Shown here: positions 5,740 to 9,251 of the stretch, one piece after another
How positions within the stretch are numbered: the first letter of the stretch is position 1
Layout of the letters: every line of letters starts with the position of its first letter
Assembly (NCBI GenBank): GCA_024653225.1
Contig: JANLGA010000071.1
Span: forward strand, 1 to 9,251
From: Bacillota bacterium
GTDB lineage: Bacteria > Bacillota > Sulfobacillia > JABLXB01
Length of the DNA: 9,251 nucleotides
Reading direction: 5' to 3'
Notes under the pieces: model-generated
Database searches by the model: none
The model's input: the letters and a program-made list of their open reading frames with translations, nothing else
Told to the model about the DNA's origin: nothing
Position numbers and translations under genes: made by a program

Positions 5740-6756
5740 ATGCCGTACATGCTGAGCACTCTATTGGCGGTCGCCGGCCTGGGCTTGCTGGCGTCAGTGC
5801 ACGAACTAGGACACTGCCTGGCCGCAGCCGCCTCGGGCATTGACATACTGGAGTTCTCCCTGGGTTTCGGCCCCAGGGTGGTCTCCTACAAGTGCGGCCG
5901 CACCGAGGTGTCGCTGAGGCTGATCCCCTTCTGGGCGTATGCCGCGATGCAGGACAGGAGCGAACCGTGCGGACGGGGCTACTTGGAAAAGGGGGTCCTC
6001 CAGAGGATCGGTGTTTGCCTGGGCGGCCCGATTGCGAGCCTGCTTCTAGCGGCATTGGCCTTTACTACCATCTTCTCGGTCATAGGGGCCCCCCAGCCGA
6101 CCACTGTGATAGGCGAGATCATGCCCGGGCTGCCGGCGGAAGAGGCGGGGTTCAGGGTGGGGGACATGATAACGGCCGTGAACGGGCGGCCCGTCCCCTC
6201 GTGGGACGGTGTGGTGGCCGCCTTCCGCGACTTGGCGGGGACACCCGTCACTGTCACGGTAGTGAGGGACGGTTCCCCCCTGGACATTAGGGTCACCCCG
6301 GTCGCCGGGGAGGGGGGTAGGGGAATAGTTGGGATAAGGCCCTCCCTTCAGGTGAGGACCGAGGGGGTTCTCCTCGGTTTGAGGGACGGGTTCTCACAGA
6401 CCCTGATGGTCGCCGTGACGTGGGTGAGGGTGCTTGCCGCGGCCGTGATGGGCAAAGTCTCCGTCGAGATCATCGGCCCCGTGGGCATGGGTCACCTGAT
6501 CAGCCAGGCGTCAAGGGGCGGGGCAGCTGAAGTGGTGTTCACCGTCGGGGTGTTCAGCGCGATGCTCGGGCTGGGGAATCTCCTACCCCTCCCCATGTTC
6601 GACGGTGGGAAGCTGGTTTTCCTCGTATTGGAGGCGGTGAGAGGAAAGCCGGTTGACCCGCAGAAGGAGAACCTCGTGCACGCGATCGGGCTCGCGGTGT
6701 TCCTGGCGTTGGGCTTCATCATACTGTTCAAGGACATCCAGCGGATCCTCACGTGA
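5740..6756 (+). CDS. rseP: Site-2 zinc metalloprotease, RseP/RasP-like (M50)
   Basis: An intramembrane zinc protease that in relatives cleaves anti-sigma factors and leftover signal peptides. The 338 residues show HELGH (21-25, zinc ligands His21 and His25, catalytic Glu22) in the first membrane segment, GFGP (42-45), one PDZ domain (about 122-188, with PGLPAEEAGFRVGD), IIGPVGM (244-250) and NLLPLPMFDGG (280-290, zinc ligand Asp288), then a C-terminal membrane segment (about 312-330). The membrane-associated beta-loop, usually GGYVKM or GGFVRM, reads FWAYAAM (64-70), and the AGPxxN motif reads GGPIAS (95-100), so this is a divergent member. ATG 5740 is 4 nt after GGGAG (5732-5736); in-frame ATG 5749 is equally possible and would drop only three residues. 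It lies in its customary place between dxr and ispG. Confidence 0.93.
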   Translation: MPYMLSTLLAVAGLGLLASVHELGHCLAAAASGIDILEFSLGFGPRVVSYKCGRTEVSLRLIPFWAYAAMQDRSEPCGRGYLEKGVLQRIGVCLGGPIASLLLAALAFTTIFSVIGAPQPTTVIGEIMPGLPAEEAGFRVGDMITAVNGRPVPSWDGVVAAFRDLAGTPVTVTVVRDGSPLDIRVTPVAGEGGRGIVGIRPSLQVRTEGVLLGLRDGFSQTLMVAVTWVRVLAAAVMGKVSVEIIGPVGMGHLISQASRGGAAEVVFTVGVFSAMLGLGNLLPLPMFDGGKLVFLVLEAVRGKPVDPQKENLVHAIGLAVFLALGFIILFKDIQRILT

Positions 6757-6774
6757 GCGGGGGGAAGACGGCGG

Positions 6775-7872
6775 TTGACATTCGGGAGAAAGGGTGTCCC
6801 CACGCGCGCGGTGCGCGCGCGCGACCTGGTGATGGGCGGCGGAGCGCCGGTCTCGGTGCAGGGCATGACCAAGTGCGATTCTCGCAGTGCGGTGTCGGTG
6901 GTCGCAGAGATCCAAGCCCTCCACCGGGCCGGGTGCCAGATGGTTCGCGTCGCCGTCCCGGACGCCGAAGCGGCGGCCGCACTCGAGGTGGTGGTCAGGG
7001 AGTCTCCAGTGCCCGTGGTGGCCGACATTCACTTCGACTACCGCCTCGCCCTCCGGGCGCTTGAAGCCGGGGCGGACAAGCTGAGAATAAACCCGGGCAA
7101 TATCGGCGGGCGCGAGCGACTGAAGACGGTGGCCCGTGAGGCGATGGGGAGGGGGGTACCCCTGAGGATAGGGGTGAACTCCGGCTCACTCGAGAGGGAT
7201 GTACTGGAGGCGGCGGGCGGCCCCACGGCGGCGGCCATGGTCGAGAGCGCCAGGCGCAGCGTGGAGACCCTCGAGGATATCGGGTTCAACGACATCGTCC
7301 TTTCGCTGAAGTCTTCGACAGTGTCCGCGACGATCGAGGCGTATAGAGCGGCGGCGCGGAGATTCCCGTATCCTCTCCACGTCGGTGTGACCGAAACGGG
7401 AGCGGGCCGCCCCGGCGTCATAAAGTCGGCAGTCGGGATAGGCGCGCTGCTGGCCGACGGGATCGGTGACACCATAAGGGTGTCTCTCACCGGATCGTCG
7501 GTCCAGGAGGTCATCGTGGGGATCGAGATCCTGGTCGCCGTCGGGTTGAGGAAGGGCAGACCCGAGATCATATCGTGTCCCACGTGCGGCAGATGTTCGG
7601 CCGACATCGGGTACCTGGTGGAGGAATTGAGGAAAAGGCTTGAGCCGGTGTCCCCGGAGGTCAAAGTGGCCGTGATGGGCTGCGAGGTCAACGGCCCCGG
7701 GGAGGCGGCGGAGGCCGACGTCGGTGTGGCAATGGGGAAGGGTCGCGGCGTGCTTGTCAAGGCGGGGAGGGTACTCGGGTCGGTTCCGGCCGACAGGGTG
7801 GTGGAGGAGCTGTGCAGGGCCGTGAGCGATCACGTGGCCGCCCGCGCGCGGGCGAGCGACCCGCGCGACTGA
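6775..7872 (+). CDS. ispG: 4-hydroxy-3-methylbut-2-en-1-yl diphosphate synthase (IspG/GcpE)
   Basis: IspG reductively opens MEcPP to HMBPP with a [4Fe-4S] cluster, the penultimate MEP step. The 365 residues contain GGGAPVSVQ (21-29), VADIHFDYRLAL (82-93), DKLRINPGNIG (101-111), RIGVNSGSLE (131-140), LSLKSS (176-181), IKSAVGIGALLADGIGDTIR (216-235), ISCPTCGR (266-273) and MGCEVNGPGEA (301-311). Cluster ligands Cys268, Cys271, Cys303 and Glu310 correspond to E. coli C270, C273, C305 and E312. The usual QSMTNTDT reads QGMTKCDS (29-36), adding Cys34; Cys274 directly after CPTCGR is also extra. TTG 6775 is the first possible start after the in-frame TGA at 6754 and has a GGGGGGA-type Shine-Dalgarno (6759-6765). 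An 8-bp CG hairpin follows the start. Confidence 0.96.
   Translation: MTFGRKGVPTRAVRARDLVMGGGAPVSVQGMTKCDSRSAVSVVAEIQALHRAGCQMVRVAVPDAEAAAALEVVVRESPVPVVADIHFDYRLALRALEAGADKLRINPGNIGGRERLKTVAREAMGRGVPLRIGVNSGSLERDVLEAAGGPTAAAMVESARRSVETLEDIGFNDIVLSLKSSTVSATIEAYRAAARRFPYPLHVGVTETGAGRPGVIKSAVGIGALLADGIGDTIRVSLTGSSVQEVIVGIEILVAVGLRKGRPEIISCPTCGRCSADIGYLVEELRKRLEPVSPEVKVAVMGCEVNGPGEAAEADVGVAMGKGRGVLVKAGRVLGSVPADRVVEELCRAVSDHVAARARASDPRD
6803..6821 (+). repeat. CG-only inverted repeat just inside ispG
   Basis: CGCGCGCG (6803-6810) and CGCGCGCG (6814-6821) flank a GTG triplet and can form a perfect 8-bp hairpin, 26 nt after the first base of the TTG start. It encodes part of the conserved N-terminal lead (PTRAVRARD). 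A structure this close to a weak start codon could lower ispG initiation, but this is inference; it may equally be a by-product of Arg/Ala codons in GC-rich DNA. Confidence 0.5.
7840..7853. repeat. 14-bp perfect GC palindrome near the ispG 3' end
   Basis: GCCCGCGCGCGGGC reads the same on both strands. It lies in the divergent, poorly conserved C-terminal tail of IspG (AARARASD), so coding constraint is weak there. It is too tight to form a good hairpin by itself and could be chance in GC-rich DNA. Confidence 0.35.
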
Positions 7873-7886
7873 AGGGGGTTCGCGCG
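7862..7886 (+). promoter_or_regulatory. Hairpin presenting the glycosyltransferase ribosome-binding site
   Basis: CGCGCGA (7862-7868) pairs with TCGCGCG (7880-7886). The 11-nt loop holds the end of the ispG stop codon and the Shine-Dalgarno AGGGGGT of the next gene, and the last stem base is the G of its GTG start. The start codon is thus partly sequestered while the Shine-Dalgarno is exposed. A ribosome finishing ispG would melt the stem, which fits translational coupling (inference). Confidence 0.45.
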
Positions 7887-8521
7887 TGAGGGTTGTCGCG
7901 GTCATTCCGGCGTACAACGAGGAGAAAACTGTGGCCGGGGTCGTTTTGGCGGTGAGGTCGGCGGGACTTGTGGACGAGGTGATCGTGGTATCCGACGGCT
8001 CGGAGGACCGTACCGCGGCGACGGCTCGCGATGCGGGGGCGAGGGTGATCGAGCTCCAGGAGAACGTGGGCAAGGGCGGCGCCATGAAGGCCGGCGTGGA
8101 CAGCGCCGCGGCCGACGTGGTGTTGTTCCTGGACGCGGATCTGATCGGAATCACCGGTCGACACGTGACGAGCCTGCTACGGCCCGTCCTGGAGGGGAGG
8201 GCCGACATGACGATAGGCGTATTCGAGGGGGGAAGGCCGCTTACTCACATCGCGCAGGCCATCGCTCCCCATCTTTCGGGACAGAGAGCGGTGACGGCGG
8301 AGGCCTTGAACCGAGTTTCGGAGTTGGACGTCGCGAGGTTCGGTGTCGAAACGGCCCTCACGAGGGTCGCCAAGCGCTCGAAGCTTCGAGTCGAGGAGGT
8401 TCCCCTGAAGGGGGTGACCCACCTCATGAAAGAGGAGAAGATGGGGTTGTCCAAGGGCTTTGTCGCGCGGGTGAGAATGTACTGGGACATCGTCCGTGCC
8501 CTCGTGTCCGGGAGGAGGTGA
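7886..8521 (+). CDS. Family 2 (GT-A) glycosyltransferase, short form
   Basis: A cytoplasmic nucleotide-sugar glycosyltransferase with a GT-A fold; donor and acceptor cannot be read from sequence. The 211 residues show VIPAYNEEKTV (6-16), VVSDGSEDRT (34-43, nucleotide-sugar binding), NVGKGGAMKAG (60-70) and the metal-binding DAD motif in FLDADL (81-86). SGQRAV (131-136) lies in the presumed acceptor region, and GVTHLMKEEKMGLSKG (176-191) follows. There is no C-terminal membrane segment, so it is not a full GtrB or DPM3-fused type. The core pattern recalls dolichyl-phosphate mannose synthase and glucosyl-3-phosphoglycerate synthase relatives. GTG 7886 has AGGGGGT (7873-7879) upstream. The end of the gene (GGAGGTGA, 8514-8521) is the Shine-Dalgarno of the next gene, so the two are likely co-translated. 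A link to undecaprenyl phosphate made by uppS is only a suggestion. Confidence 0.85.
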   Translation: MRVVAVIPAYNEEKTVAGVVLAVRSAGLVDEVIVVSDGSEDRTAATARDAGARVIELQENVGKGGAMKAGVDSAAADVVLFLDADLIGITGRHVTSLLRPVLEGRADMTIGVFEGGRPLTHIAQAIAPHLSGQRAVTAEALNRVSELDVARFGVETALTRVAKRSKLRVEEVPLKGVTHLMKEEKMGLSKGFVARVRMYWDIVRALVSGRR

Positions 8522-8524
8522 GCC

Positions 8525-9172
8525 ATGGGCGTATCCTATCTGCTGCGGCTTTCGGTCGCGGCGGTCATTGGGGGCCTTGTGGGATTCGAAAGGGAACGCA
8601 TCAATCGGGCCGCGGGCCTGCGGACGCACATCTTGGTGTGCGTGGGTGCCGCCCTGGTGATGTTGGTCTCCACGGGACTGCCGGAGTTGCTGGGGACCGG
8701 CGATCCCGGTCGGATAGCCGCGCAGGTGGTGACGGGGGTTGGGTTTCTTGGGGCGGGCACCATCATGCGCGAGGGCGCGTCCGTGCGGGGTCTCACGACC
8801 GCGGCCGGCCTTTGGGTGGTGGCCGGCTTCGGTCTGGCGGTGGGAGCGGGCATGTACGGCCCCGCGATGGCGGCCAGCGGGATCGTCCTGGCGGCGCTAT
8901 TCCTCCTGCCTCCGGTGGAGAGGAGACTGTCCAGACGCGAGGGCATGCTGACGGTGGTGATGAAGGATAAGCCCGGGCAGCTCGGCCTGGTCGCCACTGT
9001 GCTCGGGAGGCACGGGATTGACATTCGGCACGTGGAGTTGGAGACCGTCGGGACGTCCCAAGTGAGTGTGTCGTTCAGGTGCCGGTTCCAGCAGGGCAGT
9101 GATCCGGCGAACGTGGCGTCCGAGCTGTGGGCGCTCGACGGGGTGAGCTCCGTGGACGTCCCGGCGAGGTGA
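8525..9172 (+). CDS. MgtC/SapB family membrane protein with C-terminal ACT-like domain
   Basis: The N-terminal part matches the MgtC/SapB family (PF02308): about four membrane segments (about 4-20, 35-52, 65-80, 92-130) with GGLVGFERERINRAAGLRT (16-34), QVVTGVGFLGAGTIMREGAS (67-86) and VRGLTTAAGLWVVAG (87-101). Residues about 140-215 form a soluble domain with an ACT-like rhythm (MLTVVMKDKPGQLGLVATVL, then IDIRHVELE). MgtC proteins are tied to growth at low magnesium and, in Salmonella, to inhibition of the F1Fo ATP synthase; many environmental copies have no known role. Length (215) is normal. ATG 8525 lies 6 nt after an ideal GGAGG (8514-8518) and 3 nt after the glycosyltransferase stop. 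The product is unlikely to be the virulence MgtC itself. Confidence 0.9.
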   Translation: MGVSYLLRLSVAAVIGGLVGFERERINRAAGLRTHILVCVGAALVMLVSTGLPELLGTGDPGRIAAQVVTGVGFLGAGTIMREGASVRGLTTAAGLWVVAGFGLAVGAGMYGPAMAASGIVLAALFLLPPVERRLSRREGMLTVVMKDKPGQLGLVATVLGRHGIDIRHVELETVGTSQVSVSFRCRFQQGSDPANVASELWALDGVSSVDVPAR

Positions 9173-9251
9173 CCTCCCTCGGCGGAACCGCGGGTCCTCG
9201 GTAGTGTACAGTTTTAGTAGGTGACAGAGGGAGAAAGGAAGAAGTGAGACC
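9173..9251 (+). promoter_or_regulatory. Leader after the MgtC gene, possible start of a next gene at 9244
   Basis: CTCCCTC (9174-9180) is perfectly complementary to GAGGGAG (9227-9233), enclosing a small hairpin GGA(A)CC-GCG-GGTCC (9184-9197). Right after the 3' arm comes AAAGGAAG (9234-9241) and a GTG at 9244-9246 followed by AGA, which could start a downstream gene, but only eight bases of it are visible. The stretch GGAACCGCGGG (9184-9194) resembles the T-box core, yet the required TGG is CGG and no Stem I fits upstream. No U-run typical of an intrinsic terminator is present. Next-gene identity is unknown; proS would be the usual neighbour in Bacillota. Confidence 0.3.

Noticed and set aside
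7186..8208. 340-codon open frame on the minus strand
   Set aside because: Antisense to ispG and the glycosyltransferase, with no recognisable domain.
9181..9194. T-box riboswitch
   Set aside because: Only a partial core match: the TGG that pairs with the tRNA end reads CGG, and the preceding 200 nt are plainly MgtC coding sequence with no Stem I features. Kept only as a weak finding.
1..9251. Mobile elements, CRISPR arrays, tRNA or rRNA genes, defence genes
   Set aside because: No transposase or integrase motifs, no spaced repeat array, no RNA-gene signatures; the coding density leaves no room for them.

Overview
The window is one continuous, tightly packed, plus-strand run of housekeeping genes from a GC-rich bacterium (roughly 60-65% GC by eye). 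The order tsf - pyrH - frr - (small ORF) - uppS - cdsA - [AI-2E/YtvI-type permease] - dxr - rseP - ispG - [family 2 glycosyltransferase] - [MgtC-type protein] is a version of the classic Bacillota (Firmicutes) tsf-pyrH-frr-uppS-cdsA-dxr-rseP-ispG operon. The EF-Ts appears to be the short form, most starts have strong Shine-Dalgarno sequences, and GTG/TTG starts are frequent. AGG, AGA and ATA codons are conspicuous for so GC-rich a genome, a pattern linked to thermophiles. A GC-rich, possibly thermophilic and uncultivated Bacillota lineage is my best guess. The lineage itself is inference.

Layout. Positions 1-1784 hold the translation/nucleotide block: the 3' part of tsf, pyrH (UMP kinase) and frr (ribosome recycling factor), with pyrH and frr overlapping by 35 bp. 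Positions 1787-2017 hold an unrecognised 76-aa ORF with a PASTA-like pattern. A strong hairpin follows, spanning its stop codon and the leader of uppS. Positions 2045-3547 hold uppS and cdsA (lipid carrier and phospholipid precursor synthesis). Positions 3567-4583 hold a polytopic AI-2E/YtvI-family permease, translationally coupled by a GTGA overlap to dxr (4580-5728). Then come a site-2 protease (rseP-like, 5740-6756) and ispG (6775-7872). The run ends with a small GT-A glycosyltransferase (7886-8521), an MgtC/SapB membrane protein with an ACT-like tail (8525-9172), and a 79-nt leader that may precede a gene starting at the window edge.

How the genes fit together. Dxr and IspG are steps of the MEP pathway to IPP/DMAPP. 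UppS polymerises IPP into undecaprenyl diphosphate for cell-wall synthesis, CdsA makes CDP-diacylglycerol, and the site-2 protease acts on membrane anti-sigma or signal-peptide substrates. The block therefore links ribosome function, UMP supply and envelope building. The permease, the glycosyltransferase and MgtC are the less standard members and plausibly also serve the envelope.

I found no mobile element, CRISPR array, tRNA/rRNA gene, toxin-antitoxin or defence system, and no clear new multi-gene system. The items most worth a second look are: the small ORF lying in the same frame as uppS across a hairpin-embedded TGA; motif departures in Dxr (ANKE to ACKE), the site-2 protease (GGYVKM region lost) and IspG (QSMTNTDT region altered, extra cysteines); and several GC-rich hairpins placed at start codons.
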